From assembly GCA_039191605.1 (NCBI GenBank), contig JBCCXL010000003.1, forward strand, positions 248,001-312,000: a stretch of 64,000 nucleotides of DNA. Direction: 5' to 3'. The position numbers and the translations under genes are program-made. Position 1 is the first letter of the stretch, and every line of letters begins with the position of its first letter. Positions 7,899 through 19,735 of this stretch are shown one piece after another. The stretch comes from JBCCXL01 sp039191605. Its GTDB lineage: Bacteria > Acidobacteriota > Thermoanaerobaculia > Multivoradales > JAHZIX01. Below the pieces are notes generated by a model, which worked only from the letters and a program-made list of their open reading frames with translations, did no database searches and had not been told where the DNA came from.

Positions 7899-8531
7899 AT
7901 GACGACCGCCCCTTCCGTTGCGGCCAGTGGCGGAGATTCTCCTTCGAGCTCGTCATCCCGAGAGGCCGATTTGAACGAGAACGAAGCGCCGGGAGAGATC
8001 GACTCCAGCGGCACCAGGGTCGTAGTCGAAGAATCCGAAGCCCCTGAAGCTGCCCGGAAGGATTCTGGTGCCGAAGTGGGCGAGGCTTCCAAAACGCCTC
8101 GCGCCGGTCGCCTACCCCTAGGCCGGGAAGGCAAGCACCTGGCGGTGTGGGTTCGTGGGCTCTTATTCCTCAGCGGCTGGTTCTTGGTGCTGCTGGGGGT
8201 GATCGGCTGGTTTGTGCCTTTGCTTCACGGCTGGCTGACTCTCTTTGCCGGGGCTGCGGTGCTCTCGCTGGTGAGCGAGGCGATCTTTCAGCTGCTGCGC
8301 CGCGCCTTCCGCCGCTGGCCCTGGGCGTGGCGCAAGGTGCTCAAAATGCGCCGCTGGATTCTGCGGCGTCTACCGCTGCGGCGTTTACCACTGCGGCATC
8401 GCGAGGAGGAGCCGGAGACCGAAGCCTCGGAAGGCCCTGGGGCTGAGGGCGAGGTGGTGGCTACTGAGGTGCTCCCTTCTGACGAGGGGAAGCGGCCGCA
8501 GGATCCAGCGGGCGATAGCGGCCCGATTTGA
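7899..8531 (+). CDS. Membrane protein, PGPGW-like
   Basis: 210 residues, GGAG 8 bases before the ATG. The first ~80 residues are acidic and disordered-looking. Residues ~88-130 hold two close hydrophobic segments around GWFVPLLHGWLTLFAGAAV, resembling the PGPGW family of small membrane proteins of unknown function, where a Pro-Gly turn separates two helices. A highly basic Trp/Arg-rich stretch (RRAFRRWPWAWRKVLKMRRW) and a short LPLRR repeat follow, then an acidic tail. It is transcribed away from fur and could share the regulatory spacer. It ends before a bidirectional terminator. Confidence 0.55.
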   Translation: MTTAPSVAASGGDSPSSSSSREADLNENEAPGEIDSSGTRVVVEESEAPEAARKDSGAEVGEASKTPRAGRLPLGREGKHLAVWVRGLLFLSGWFLVLLGVIGWFVPLLHGWLTLFAGAAVLSLVSEAIFQLLRRAFRRWPWAWRKVLKMRRWILRRLPLRRLPLRHREEEPETEASEGPGAEGEVVATEVLPSDEGKRPQDPAGDSGPI

Positions 8532-8670
8532 GCGCCTCTCTCTAGCGAGTCATTCTCAGCAGTTTGTTTCCAGCAGCCCCCGTGTTAGCAGCTTCCGTCT
8601 TAGCGATCCTCGACTTAGCAGGTCGGGTCTGGGTTAGGCCCGGCTTCAGCTGATGCAGCGCGGAGAACGC

Positions 8671-8700
8671 AAAAAGCCCCGCCGAATGGCGGGGCTTTTT
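8671..8700. terminator. Bidirectional intrinsic terminator
   Basis: Arms AAAAAGCCCCGCC (8671-8683) and GGCGGGGCTTTTT (8688-8700) with a GAAT loop. The A-run on one side and the T-run on the other make it work in both directions, ending the plus-strand membrane gene and the minus-strand citrate synthase gene. Confidence 0.92.
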
Positions 8701-8737
8701 GCCGCGAAGGGGACGCTGCTGTGAGAGCGTCGGGAGC

Positions 8738-10015
8738 TCAGCCCCGGTCGTTGAGGGGCACGAAGGAGCGCTGGGTGGCCCCGGTGTAGATCTGGCGCGG
8801 GCGGTTGATGCGGCTGCGGGGGTCTTCCCGCATCTCCTTCCAATGGGCGATCCAGCCCGGCAGTCGCCCGAGGGCGAACATCACCGTGAACATATTGGTC
8901 GGAATACCCATGGCGCGGTAGATGATGCCGGAGTAGAAGTCGACGTTGGGGTACAGGCGGCGCGACACGAAGTATTCGTCTTCGAGGGCCACCTTCTCGA
9001 GGTTCTTGGCGATCTCCAGCAGCGGATCCTGCACTCCGAGATCCTCGAGCACCTCGTCGGCGGCCTTCTTCAGGATCCGAGCGCGGGGATCGAAGTTCTT
9101 GTAGACCCGGTGACCGAAGCCCATGAGTCGGAAATCGGAGTCGCGGTCCTTGGCCAAATCCACGTACTTCTCGTAGTCGGAGCCATCCTGGCGGATACGC
9201 TCCAGCATCTCGATCACCTTCTGGTTGGCGCCGCCGTGAAGGGGGCCCCAAAGCGCGCTGATGCCGGCGGCGATGGAGGCGAAGAGGTTGGCGTGGCTGC
9301 TGCCCACCATGCGCACGGTGGAAGTAGAGCAGTTCTGCTCGTGGTCCGCGTGGAGGATCAGCAGCAGGTTGAGGGCCTTCTCCAGCACCGGGTTGCGCTG
9401 GTATTGCTCGGCGGGAACCGCGAACATCATGCGCATGAAGTTGGCGCAATAGGACAGCTCGTTGCGGGGGTAGATGAAGGGCTGGCCGATGGACTTCTTG
9501 TACGAGAAGGCGGCGATGGTCTTCGCCTTGGCGAGCAGGCGAATGATGTTGAGGTCGAGGTCCTGATCATGGCCGGCGCCGGGGTAGTAGCTCGAGAGGG
9601 AGGAAACCATGGCGCAGAGAATCGCCATCGGATGGCCGGTGGCGGGGAAGCCCTCGAAGAACTTCTTCATGTCTTCGTGGATCAGGGTGTGGCGGGTCAG
9701 CTCGGTGCTGAACGCCTTGCACTGTTCCTCGGTGGGCAGATCACCGTAGATCAGCAGGTAGCAAACTTCGACGAAGGAGCAATTCTCGGCGAGATCTTCG
9801 ATGTCGTAGCCGCGATAGCGAAGAATGCCTTCTTCGCCGTTGATGAAGGTGATGGCGCTGTTGCAGGATCCGGTGCTGCCGTAGCCGGGATCCAGGGTGA
9901 TGACCCCACTCTGGGCGCGGAGCTTGGCAATGTCGACGCCCTGTTCGCCCTCGCTGCCTTCGACCACGGGGAGTTCGTATTCCTGGTCTGCGAACGTCAG
10001 CTTTGCGGTGCTCAT
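8738..10015 (-). CDS. gltA: Citrate synthase
   Basis: 425 residues, the usual length of the type II (GltA) enzyme. It condenses oxaloacetate with acetyl-CoA at the entry of the TCA cycle. Visible family motifs are GYGSTGSCNSAITFINGEEG near the N-terminus, ALWGPLHGGANQKVIEML with one catalytic His, GFGHRVYKNFDPRARILK with the second, and NVDFYSGIIYRAMGIP with the catalytic Asp. The start is ATG at 10015 with GGAG 8 bases upstream. It is monocistronic, bounded by terminators on both sides. Aconitase lies about 7 kb away on the same strand. Confidence 0.97.
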   Translation of the reverse strand: MSTAKLTFADQEYELPVVEGSEGEQGVDIAKLRAQSGVITLDPGYGSTGSCNSAITFINGEEGILRYRGYDIEDLAENCSFVEVCYLLIYGDLPTEEQCKAFSTELTRHTLIHEDMKKFFEGFPATGHPMAILCAMVSSLSSYYPGAGHDQDLDLNIIRLLAKAKTIAAFSYKKSIGQPFIYPRNELSYCANFMRMMFAVPAEQYQRNPVLEKALNLLLILHADHEQNCSTSTVRMVGSSHANLFASIAAGISALWGPLHGGANQKVIEMLERIRQDGSDYEKYVDLAKDRDSDFRLMGFGHRVYKNFDPRARILKKAADEVLEDLGVQDPLLEIAKNLEKVALEDEYFVSRRLYPNVDFYSGIIYRAMGIPTNMFTVMFALGRLPGWIAHWKEMREDPRSRINRPRQIYTGATQRSFVPLNDRG

Positions 10016-10426
10016 GGGGACTCCGGGAGTAAGGTGATGGAGCGGATGACGCTCTCAAGAGGTTTCAATCTCTCCTGGAAATGCTCTCAGGAGAGGTATT
10101 TGATCTGGTGGGGAGCAGGGGCCAGGCGACGGAAAATCAGTCCTGGAGCCGAGAGGCCCAGGGAGGAGGGGAAGAGGCTTCGGAACGGAATTCGGTCGCG
10201 GGAACCACCTCTAGGAATTGTATCTGCGGCCGGAGGCCGGTTCAAGGTGCCGCAGTGCGGCGAGAGCCCTAGTTTAACCTCCGGCGAGGAAGCTCCAAGG
10301 GCTGGCAAGGTGGGCTCGTTCCCTGTCTAACGGTACGAAAAAAGCCCCGCGACAGATGTGTGTCACGGGGCCTTGTGCCGCGTTGGGTCGTAATCTGCCG
10401 CGGCGCGTCACCGCGGCGGCAGTTCC
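10016..10426. other. Intergenic spacer upstream of gltA
   Basis: No gene is convincing here. It holds the terminator of the exporter operon at 10338-10373. A perfect 8-bp stem (CTCTCCTG at 10070-10077 with its complement at 10088-10095, 10-base loop) lies about 55 bases upstream of the gltA start and would be in its 5' leader if transcription starts beyond it. Confidence 0.5.
10338..10373 (-). terminator. Intrinsic terminator of the exporter operon
   Basis: On the minus strand a stem of GGCCCCGTGACA against TGTCGCGGGGC (one mismatch) is followed by a run of T, 54 bases past the stop of the last permease gene. Confidence 0.85.
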
Positions 10427-11611
10427 TTAGCGTTCTCTCAACCCGGTGGCGATCGGAATGCGGGCCGCTCTCACCGCCGGCAGCAGGCCGCCGAAGAAGC
10501 CGAGGATCAGGGCGACGATGGCGCCGCTTACCAAGATTTGTGGAGTGACGTCGAAGGCGAAGGTGATCTGGCTGAAACTCTGCCAGTTGAGCGTCGCGGC
10601 GCGGGTACCGTCGAAGGCGAGGTAGGCGGCTAGCCCGCCGAGCACGCCGCCGCCGAGAGCTAGCACCATGGCTTCGGTCATCACCGCCGTGAGCACCGCC
10701 AAAGGAGAAAAGCCGAGGGCCCTCAGGGTGGCGATCTCCCGGGTGCGGTTGGCGACTGCCGAATACATCGTGTTGACCGCGGCGAACAGGGCGCCGAGGC
10801 CCATGACGATGGCCAGGAGCACCGCAATGGCTCGGATCCAGCCGGTGAGCAGGGCTCCCTGGCGATTGAAGTAGTTGGAAAGACGCTCGACCTTGACGTT
10901 GAGGCGAGGGTCGGCCTCGAGCTGAGCTTTGAAGGAATCGAAGGATTCGGGGGAGTCCAGGCGAGCGTAAACGCTCTGGAAGCTGTTGCCTCGTCGGTAC
11001 GCTGGCTGCAGTACCCGGGCATCCGTCCATAGCTCCGATTCAAAGGCCGATCCACCGGCGGCGAAGGTGCCGACGATCTCCCAATCGTTGACGCCGAGAC
11101 GCAGGGTCGAGCCCAGGTCGATGCCGGAGAACTCGGCGAGGGCTCCCTGGCCGACGATGATCTCCCGACGACCGGGGACAAAATTACGCCCGTCGAGGAT
11201 CTCGAAGCCGTTCCGGATATCGAAGGCGGCGGGTTCGACGCCGCGCAGAGGAACGTTGGCATCCGTGCCGGTAGACCGTTTGTCGAGGTTCACCACCACG
11301 AAGAGCTCGGCGGAGGCGGCGGCCGATTCGCTGCCCCGGACGATGCCTTCGGTATCGGCGATGATCCGGGTCTGATCGAGCTGCAGGCCGCTGGTGAGCT
11401 CGGTATCGGCACCGTCTCGCAGCACGATGGCCTGATCTTCGTCGCCGGAAGCGTCGAGGGTCGATAACAGCCCTTGGGCGATGGCGAGCACCGCCACCAT
11501 CACCAGCACGACGCCGGCGATACCGACCATCGCCACCAGCGAGGGGCCGAGGCGTTGAGGGAGGCTCTTGATCTGGGTCAGGGTGACGGACACCATCTGG
11601 CGCAACAACAT
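10427..11611 (-). CDS. ABC transporter permease, FtsX/MacB type (second permease)
   Basis: 394 residues from ATG at 11611 (AGGAG 9 bases upstream); a GTG two codons earlier overlaps the preceding stop. One N-terminal transmembrane helix (VAMVGIAGVVLVMVAVLAIA) is followed by a ~200-residue extracytoplasmic domain and three C-terminal helices. The latter include the FtsX signature REIATLRALGFSPLAVLTAV. This is the MacB/LolC fold, which transmits ATP hydrolysis mechanically rather than forming a substrate channel. It is last in an operon of adaptor, ATPase and two permeases that overlap by four bases, and probably forms a heterodimer with the next gene's product. The substrate is unknown. Confidence 0.88.
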   Translation of the reverse strand: MLLRQMVSVTLTQIKSLPQRLGPSLVAMVGIAGVVLVMVAVLAIAQGLLSTLDASGDEDQAIVLRDGADTELTSGLQLDQTRIIADTEGIVRGSESAAASAELFVVVNLDKRSTGTDANVPLRGVEPAAFDIRNGFEILDGRNFVPGRREIIVGQGALAEFSGIDLGSTLRLGVNDWEIVGTFAAGGSAFESELWTDARVLQPAYRRGNSFQSVYARLDSPESFDSFKAQLEADPRLNVKVERLSNYFNRQGALLTGWIRAIAVLLAIVMGLGALFAAVNTMYSAVANRTREIATLRALGFSPLAVLTAVMTEAMVLALGGGVLGGLAAYLAFDGTRAATLNWQSFSQITFAFDVTPQILVSGAIVALILGFFGGLLPAVRAARIPIATGLRER

Positions 11612-11613
11612 GA

Positions 11614-12771
11614 TCACACTCTCCTCAGGGCGTCGGCGATGCGTAGACGGTTCGCCTGTAGCGCAGGCAAGAGGCCGGCTACCAAGCCCACGCCGAGAAC
11701 CAAGATCACGCCGGTCACGATCTTGTCCGCCGGCAGGTGGAAGATGGGGAAGAAGTTGCGCACCGCCTCTCCCACCCCGAGCACCATCACGTAGCCGATG
11801 CCGAGGCCCAGGAGTCCGCCGGCCAGGGCCAGCAGCATGGATTCACCGAGCACGGTGAAGAGGGTCGTGCGATCGCTAAAGCCGAGGGATTTCAGCACCG
11901 CCAGCTCCGCGGTCCGCTCCCGGACCGCCTGGGCCATGGTGTTGGCGGCTACCAGCAGAATGGTGAAGAACACCGCGGTGAGGATCGAGCGGATGATCGA
12001 GCTGATATTGCCAATCTGATTGGCGAAGCCCTGGGCGAAGGCCTTCTCCGTAGAGGTCTTGGTCTCGTTGGGAGAGTTGGCAAACTCGCTATCCACCGCG
12101 AGGGCGATCTCCGCTGCTTGTTCTGGTTGGTTGACGCTCACCAGATACCAGCCCACCTGCCCGAGCTCGCCCATGGCTTGGTCCAGGTAGTCGATGCGGA
12201 AGTACATGCTCGACTCGTCGAGGTTCTTGTTCTTGGCCCTGTAGACGCCAACGATCTCGAATTCCCAGGTCTCTTCTGGGTTGTCGACTTTGCGGAAGAT
12301 GTCTCCCTGAACGGGGATCCGGTCGCCCACAGACCAGCTGAAGCGCTTCAGCAGATCCGCCCCAACGATGGCGCCGATGCGGGTGCTTTCCCAGGCCGCC
12401 CGGTGCTCCGCTGAAAGATCGATTTCCGGGTACATGTCGAGGAATCCAGAAGGTTCCACGGCGATCTTGGGAAAGAAGTTTTTGGGGTCCTGATAGACCC
12501 CCCCGAACCAAATATTGGGCGTCGCTGCCCGCACTCCCTCGATCTTCTCCATTCGTGAGCCATAGCTCGCCGGCAGCAGCTGGATGATCGAGACCTTGTG
12601 GCGAACTACCAGACGGTCGACCCCTTCGAGATCGACCCCGGCGCTGAGGGCCTGTTCGAGGGCTCCCAGCAGCGAGAAGAGGATGAAGGCGACGGCGATG
12701 CACAGCACGGTGAGCACCGAGCGCAGGGAGCGCCGCCGCAGGTTGGCGCGAACCAGCTTGAACCAGCTCAT
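11614..12771 (-). CDS. ABC transporter permease, FtsX/MacB type (first permease)
   Basis: 385 residues with the same layout as its neighbour: an N-terminal helix after SLRSVLTVLCIAVAFILFSL, a large periplasmic MacB-like domain and three C-terminal helices with ERTAELAVLKSLGFSD. Its start overlaps the ATPase stop as ATGA, and its end overlaps the start region of the second permease. The periplasmic domain is rich in acidic and aromatic residues and differs clearly from that of the second permease, which argues for a heterodimeric exporter rather than a recent duplication. Likely role: extrusion of a hydrophobic, peptide or lipoprotein-like substrate with the HlyD-type adaptor encoded upstream. 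Confidence 0.88.
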   Translation of the reverse strand: MSWFKLVRANLRRRSLRSVLTVLCIAVAFILFSLLGALEQALSAGVDLEGVDRLVVRHKVSIIQLLPASYGSRMEKIEGVRAATPNIWFGGVYQDPKNFFPKIAVEPSGFLDMYPEIDLSAEHRAAWESTRIGAIVGADLLKRFSWSVGDRIPVQGDIFRKVDNPEETWEFEIVGVYRAKNKNLDESSMYFRIDYLDQAMGELGQVGWYLVSVNQPEQAAEIALAVDSEFANSPNETKTSTEKAFAQGFANQIGNISSIIRSILTAVFFTILLVAANTMAQAVRERTAELAVLKSLGFSDRTTLFTVLGESMLLALAGGLLGLGIGYVMVLGVGEAVRNFFPIFHLPADKIVTGVILVLGVGLVAGLLPALQANRLRIADALRRV

Positions 12772-13502
12772 GCCGCCTGCTCCTTCGATACCAGGCGCCC
12801 CTTGTCGAGGTGGACGGTGCGCCCCGCTCTCGCGGCGGCTCGCGGGTCGTGGGTCACCATCACGATGGTCTTCCCGTGCTCCTCGTTGAGGGCCTGGAGC
12901 AGGTCGAGGATGCCGTCTCCGCTCTCGCGATCGAGGTCTCCCGTCGGCTCGTCACAGAGCAGGATGGTGGGATCGGTGACGATGGCGCGGGCGATACCCA
13001 CCCGCTGTTCCTGTCCGCCGGAGAGCTGGCGGGGGTAATGCCGGGCGCGGTCCGAGAGCCCCACCAGGGAGAGAGCGGTGGCGGCGTGCTGGCGACGCTG
13101 GGCCCGCCCGAGGTTGGTGAGCAGCAGCGGCAGCTCGACGTTGTCCTGGGCGGTGAGCACCGGCATCAGGTTGTAGAACTGGAAGACGAAACCCACGTGC
13201 CGGGCGCGCCAGCGGGCCAGCTGGTTGCCGCTCAGCTGGTCGATGCGGGCGGAGCCCACCTCCACCGAGCCCTCGCTGGGGCGATCGAGGCCGCCGATGA
13301 GGTTCAGCAGGGTGGATTTACCGGATCCAGAGGGGCCCATCAGGGCGACGTATTCCCCCTGAGCGACGTCCAGGTCCAGACCCTTGAGCACGTCGACCTG
13401 TTCTGAGCCGCGGCGGTAGATCTTGTGGACGCCTCGGACCCTTACCAGGGGGTCGCCGGATGGTGCTGCGTGAGATTCGTGGGCGGCGTCAGCTGGGCTC
13501 AT
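12768..13502 (-). CDS. ABC transporter ATP-binding protein, MacB/LolD type
   Basis: 244 residues. Walker A is GPSGSGKSTLLNLIGGLD, the signature LSGGQEQRVGIARAI, Walker B ILLCDEPTGDLD, and the H-loop VTHDPRAA. The Q-loop region FQFYNLMPVLTAQDNV and the phrase SGSGKSTLLNLIGGLD are characteristic of the MacB/LolD/FtsE branch. The start at 13502 has AGGAGGAAG upstream. It drives the two permeases encoded after it (4-base overlap) and follows the adaptor gene by 165 bases. Confidence 0.93.
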   Translation of the reverse strand: MSPADAAHESHAAPSGDPLVRVRGVHKIYRRGSEQVDVLKGLDLDVAQGEYVALMGPSGSGKSTLLNLIGGLDRPSEGSVEVGSARIDQLSGNQLARWRARHVGFVFQFYNLMPVLTAQDNVELPLLLTNLGRAQRRQHAATALSLVGLSDRARHYPRQLSGGQEQRVGIARAIVTDPTILLCDEPTGDLDRESGDGILDLLQALNEEHGKTIVMVTHDPRAAARAGRTVHLDKGRLVSKEQAA

Positions 13503-13667
13503 AATGACTTCCTCCTCGGGGCTCCCCGCGGGCGTTGAGAGCGGGGGCGATTGAGTTCAGGGCTAAGCTCGAAAAGCGATTGGAGTCCAAAGTTTAGGGG
13601 GGTATGTCGATCCGCTGGATGAGGACATCTGCGGGTCTAGCCGCTAGTGACGGTCACAGGATCATCG

Positions 13668-14888
13668 TCATGGGCTTGTCGTTACCGCAGCGCCGTTGCT
13701 GAGCCCTTGCGGAGGGTCGGCGATGGCCCGCTCTCCGGGCGCCGCTCCGGAGGTGATCTCCATCAGCGCCCCCCGTTCGCGGCCGAGAGTGACGAAGCGC
13801 TGCTCCGCGGCGCCGTCCCGGACCACCCAGATGGCGTCCTTGCCGTCGATGCGGGTGATCGCTCTGCGGGAGAGCAGAATCACCGACTCTGCGGTACCCG
13901 AGTCGGCGGCGGGTTCGGGGTCGGCATCCAGGAAGGAAACCTTCACCCCCATATCTGGGAGAATTCGGGGATCCAGCTGGTCAAAGGCGATGCGCACCTT
14001 CACCGTGGCCTTCTGCCGATCGGCGGTGGGCACGGAGGTGATCACCGACGCCGGGATATCCCAATCCGGGTAGGCGTCGAGATTGGCGGAGACTCGCTGC
14101 TCGCTCTCTACCCGGTCGATGTAGGCCTCGTTGACGTCCACCTCGATTTCCAGGGAGCTCATATCGACCACGGTGCAGATGCCGGTGCGGGTGAAGCCGC
14201 CGCCGGCGGACACCGGCGAGATCATCTCCCCCGGCTGGGCGTCCTTGGTCACCACCACGCCATCGAAGGGGGCGCGGATGATGGTGTCCTCCAGCTCCTG
14301 ACGGCGAAGCTCGATGCGTCGCTGGGCCAGGGTCACCTGCTCGTCGGCGGTAGCTCGCTGGGCGATCAGGGAATCGACGGCGGCGCTGGCGGTGTCCAGA
14401 GCGTCTTGCGTCTCTACGCCGGCGGCGGCGAGCTTTTCCACTCGGGCGAGGCGAACCTGCGCCTCCTGCAGTCGCACCGCGACCTCCCGCTGCTGCGCCT
14501 CGCTGGTGGCGAGCTCCTGGCGAGAGAGAGCCAGCTGTCGAGATTCCCGCACCGAGTCCAGGCGGGCCAGGACCTGCCCCTGCTTCACCACGTCTCCCTC
14601 TTCGATCAGCACCTCGTCAATGCGGGCGGTGGTCTTTGAGGAGACCGTCGCTCGGCGCCGCGGGGTGACATAGCCGGAGGCGTCCAGCACGCTGGCTTGA
14701 GGCGTTCCTGCCTCCACCCGCTGAACGGTTACCGTCTCTACCTCCGTTGTCTGGGGGCGCTGGAAAAACCACCATGCGCCAGCGCCGAAGGCGAGGATCA
14801 GGAGCACCAAGACCCAGGGCCACCGCTTGCGCGGAGACGGGGCGCTGCGGTCGATACGCAAGTCTTCCAAAGAGGGCTGATTCGTCAT
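13668..14888 (-). CDS. Periplasmic adaptor (HlyD/MacA-type membrane fusion protein)
   Basis: 406 residues. A short cytoplasmic N-terminus precedes a single membrane anchor (RWPWVLVLLILAFGAGAWWFF, residues ~22-42). A barrel-sandwich half (GYVTPRRRATVSSKTTARID), a long alpha-helical hairpin (~residues 105-200, Gln/Arg/Ala-rich coiled coil from ESRQLALSRQELATSEAQQ) and the second lipoyl half (IRAPFDGVVVTKDAQPGEMI) follow. It should bridge the inner-membrane ABC unit to an outer-membrane channel. No TolC-like gene is in this window. It is the first gene of the minus-strand operon ending at 10427. Confidence 0.9.
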   Translation of the reverse strand: MTNQPSLEDLRIDRSAPSPRKRWPWVLVLLILAFGAGAWWFFQRPQTTEVETVTVQRVEAGTPQASVLDASGYVTPRRRATVSSKTTARIDEVLIEEGDVVKQGQVLARLDSVRESRQLALSRQELATSEAQQREVAVRLQEAQVRLARVEKLAAAGVETQDALDTASAAVDSLIAQRATADEQVTLAQRRIELRRQELEDTIIRAPFDGVVVTKDAQPGEMISPVSAGGGFTRTGICTVVDMSSLEIEVDVNEAYIDRVESEQRVSANLDAYPDWDIPASVITSVPTADRQKATVKVRIAFDQLDPRILPDMGVKVSFLDADPEPAADSGTAESVILLSRRAITRIDGKDAIWVVRDGAAEQRFVTLGRERGALMEITSGAAPGERAIADPPQGLSNGAAVTTSP

Positions 14889-15254
14889 CGTAGGGGCTTC
14901 TCGCCACGGAGTACCGCGGCGCGTCGTGGAAGGATAAAAATCGGAGCTGGCAAGACGGAAACCGGCAAGACCGAGACTGGCAAGTCGAGACTGGCAAATC
15001 CATCGCTGGCGCGTCTAGGGCCAGCGAATTCGAAATTCGCAAGTTGGGAATGTCTTGCTCCCTAGACTACGCGATAGTGATCGCGATGTTCCATCGTCGA
15101 GATCGGAACAGCGACATTGGAACCGCCAGATTGGAGCCGCCAGATTGGAGTCACGGAGTACGAGGCCCGCTTCCGGCTCGTACCGAGGGCCAATGAGCCG
15201 ATTCGGGGTGCTTTTGGGGGGATCTCGAGCCGACCGATGCCCCTCGGCGTCGGC
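14889..15254. other. Spacer with two degenerate tandem repeats
   Basis: No gene is supported. Bases ~14945-15010 carry about four degenerate 14-15-base units sharing CTGGCAAG. Bases 15117-15144 carry two 14-base units TTGGAACCGCCAGA / TTGGAGCCGCCAGA. The promoter of the exporter operon should be here, but I could not pick a convincing one. Confidence 0.6.
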
Positions 15255-16064
15255 CTAGACGCCGCGGGTGGTGGCGTCCCAGATCACCTTATGCACCTGG
15301 ACCTGCAGCCGCACCGGAAGCCGATCTTCCAAGATCCAGCGAGCGAGCTCCGCCGGATCGAGGCCCGGTTGCTGCGGCTGGAGGTTGGTCGATGAGCCGT
15401 GCATCGGTGAAAAGTGCACCGGGCAGCGTTCGGCGAGGCGATGTTCCCGCAGCAGGTCCCGAGCCCATTCGTAATCCTCGCGGTGGGAGATCACCAGCTT
15501 CAGCTCGTCCCGCTCGGTGAGGATTTGAAGGTTGGGCCAGTGGTTGTTCTCCGCTTCTCCGCTGCCGGGGCATTTGATGTCCAGAATGCGGTGTACTCGC
15601 GGATCGACGGCCGAGATGTCGAGCCCCCCGCCGGTCTCCAGCAGCACTTCATAGCCCGACTCACACAAGCGGTGGAGCAGGGGAATCGCGGCGGGCTGCA
15701 GCAAGGGCTCTCCGCCGGTGAGCTCCACTAGGGGGCAGCCGAAGTCCGCCACCTGGTCCATCACCTCGTCGAGGGAGAGCCACTCCCCCTGGTGAAAGGC
15801 GTAGGGTGTATCGCACCAGGTGCAGCGCATCTGGCAGCCGGTGAGGCGAATCAGCACGCAGGGTCGTCCGGCGAAGGTGGACTCCCCTTGAATGGAGTAG
15901 AAGATCTCGTGGATCCTCACTCTCTCGAGGGCCCGTCGCCGGCGAGGTTGAGCGGCTGAAGCTTCCGGCGTCGAGGTCTCTGTCACCGAAGCGGAAGTAG
16001 CCGAAGCCTCCCCTATCGACTCGACAGTCGAAGCCTTGGAAAGCGGACGGGATGAGCGGTTCAT
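15255..16064 (-). CDS. queE: 7-carboxy-7-deazaguanine synthase (radical SAM)
   Basis: 269 residues. The conserved domain begins at about residue 50 with IFYSIQGESTFAGRPCVLIR. The radical SAM cluster motif follows as TGCQMRCTWCDTPYAF (CxxxCxxC), then ELTGGEPLLQ for SAM binding. The enzyme converts 6-carboxy-tetrahydropterin to 7-carboxy-7-deazaguanine in the queuosine pathway. It follows queD by 58 bases on the same strand, whose enzyme makes its substrate. The N-terminal ~45 residues are Ser/Thr/Ala/Glu-rich and absent from typical QueE; no later ATG exists before the conserved domain, although an in-frame GTG (Val of RVRIHEIFY) could be the true start. Confidence 0.93.
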   Translation of the reverse strand: MNRSSRPLSKASTVESIGEASATSASVTETSTPEASAAQPRRRRALERVRIHEIFYSIQGESTFAGRPCVLIRLTGCQMRCTWCDTPYAFHQGEWLSLDEVMDQVADFGCPLVELTGGEPLLQPAAIPLLHRLCESGYEVLLETGGGLDISAVDPRVHRILDIKCPGSGEAENNHWPNLQILTERDELKLVISHREDYEWARDLLREHRLAERCPVHFSPMHGSSTNLQPQQPGLDPAELARWILEDRLPVRLQVQVHKVIWDATTRGV

Positions 16065-16122
16065 CGTGAAGAAGACCCTTGGGCGGCCTGCATCGGGTCA
16101 CCGCCGGTGGGGGGCGCGGCCC

Positions 16123-16503
16123 TCAGGGCTCGCGGTAGGTGGCGCAGGAGGTGTCGTTCTCCCAGACCTCCACTTTCTCTACGCTCACTCGGGAGCCGTG
16201 ACGCTCTGCCAGCTTATTCCGGCACTCGCGATAGACGAATTGGGCGAGGAGCTCCGCGGTGGGGTTGATGCGGTCGAAGGGCGGGTGATCGTTGATCAGC
16301 TGGTGGTCGAAGTGTCCGGCGACATCGTTGACCAGGGCCTTGAGATCGGAGAAATCGATCACCATGCCCAGCTCATTGAGCTCCGTGGCGCTGAGAAAAA
16401 GCCGGACCCTGTAGTTGTGCCCGTGGAGGTTCTGGCAGCCGCCGGTGTGGCCGCGAACCTGGTGAGCGGCGCTGAACTTGAAGTCTTTGAATACGGTAAA
16501 CAT
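16123..16503 (-). CDS. queD: 6-carboxy-tetrahydropterin synthase
   Basis: 126 residues, normal for QueD/PTPS-I. The zinc ligands and catalytic Cys are visible in FSAAHQV and GGCQNLHGHNYRV. FDHQLINDHPPF and PTAELLAQFVYREC follow the family pattern, with a final EVWEN segment contributing the pterin-anchoring Glu. It converts 7,8-dihydroneopterin triphosphate to 6-carboxy-tetrahydropterin for queuosine. It is directly upstream of queE in the same operon. No queC or queF lies in the window, so the rest of the pathway must be elsewhere. Confidence 0.95.
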   Translation of the reverse strand: MFTVFKDFKFSAAHQVRGHTGGCQNLHGHNYRVRLFLSATELNELGMVIDFSDLKALVNDVAGHFDHQLINDHPPFDRINPTAELLAQFVYRECRNKLAERHGSRVSVEKVEVWENDTSCATYREP

Positions 16504-16981
16504 CGATCGGTGGGGAGTCGTGGAGAGCGCTTGGGGTGGGTCAGAGGGCTTGCCCGAGTCGCTCCGCGGGGGAGGCGATCGTCGGGCCGTTGTTTACTGA
16601 AGAGTGTGTGCTGAGGAGCGTTTGCTGAGGGGGAGTGCCCGCCGAGAGGTGCCCGCTGAGGAGGGGCAGCCTAGCAGAGGGGAATGTCGCGTCGCGGCGG
16701 TCGGTTATTAGGAGATACGACCTCTCGGCCCAGGGAGCCCGAGGGGACGGGAGCCTCCCTTCGTGGGGACGCTCTCCCAAGTCTCCCTGACTCCCTCTCC
16801 TCCCCGGGTCGTCGACTCCCTCCTCGACCCGGGCTTTTTTCTTTGCAGGGGGTAGCGAGTCAGTGCGTGATGATCGTTGGGCAGATTCGAGAGACGAGGG
16901 GGTGGGCCGGTGGCTTGGGTGACTTCCGGATCTAGCGGTAGACCCTCAGCGTCAGCCTGGCGATCGGCCCGCCCCGGTGGC
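16504..16981. other. Spacer with degenerate repeats and an orphan plus-strand terminator
   Basis: 478 bases between the 3' end of the aconitase gene and the start of queD, both on the minus strand. Bases ~16608-16675 hold about four degenerate ~14-base units (GTGCCCGCTGAGG-like). Bases ~16715-16840 are rich in GGGAG/CTCCC complementary blocks that could pair, ending in the terminator below. I see no protein gene. Confidence 0.55.
16803..16840 (+). terminator. Intrinsic terminator with no plus-strand gene upstream
   Basis: CCCGGGTCG (16803-16811) pairs with CGACCCGGG (16825-16833) across a 13-base loop and is followed by C and six T on the plus strand. All flanking genes are on the minus strand, so it may end a small RNA or block antisense transcription into the aconitase gene. 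Confidence 0.75.

Positions 16982-19735
<2,754 letters not shown>

Noticed and set aside
8699..10330. 543-codon plus-strand frame opposite citrate synthase
   Set aside because: Antisense shadow of a highly conserved gene, crossing into its spacer.
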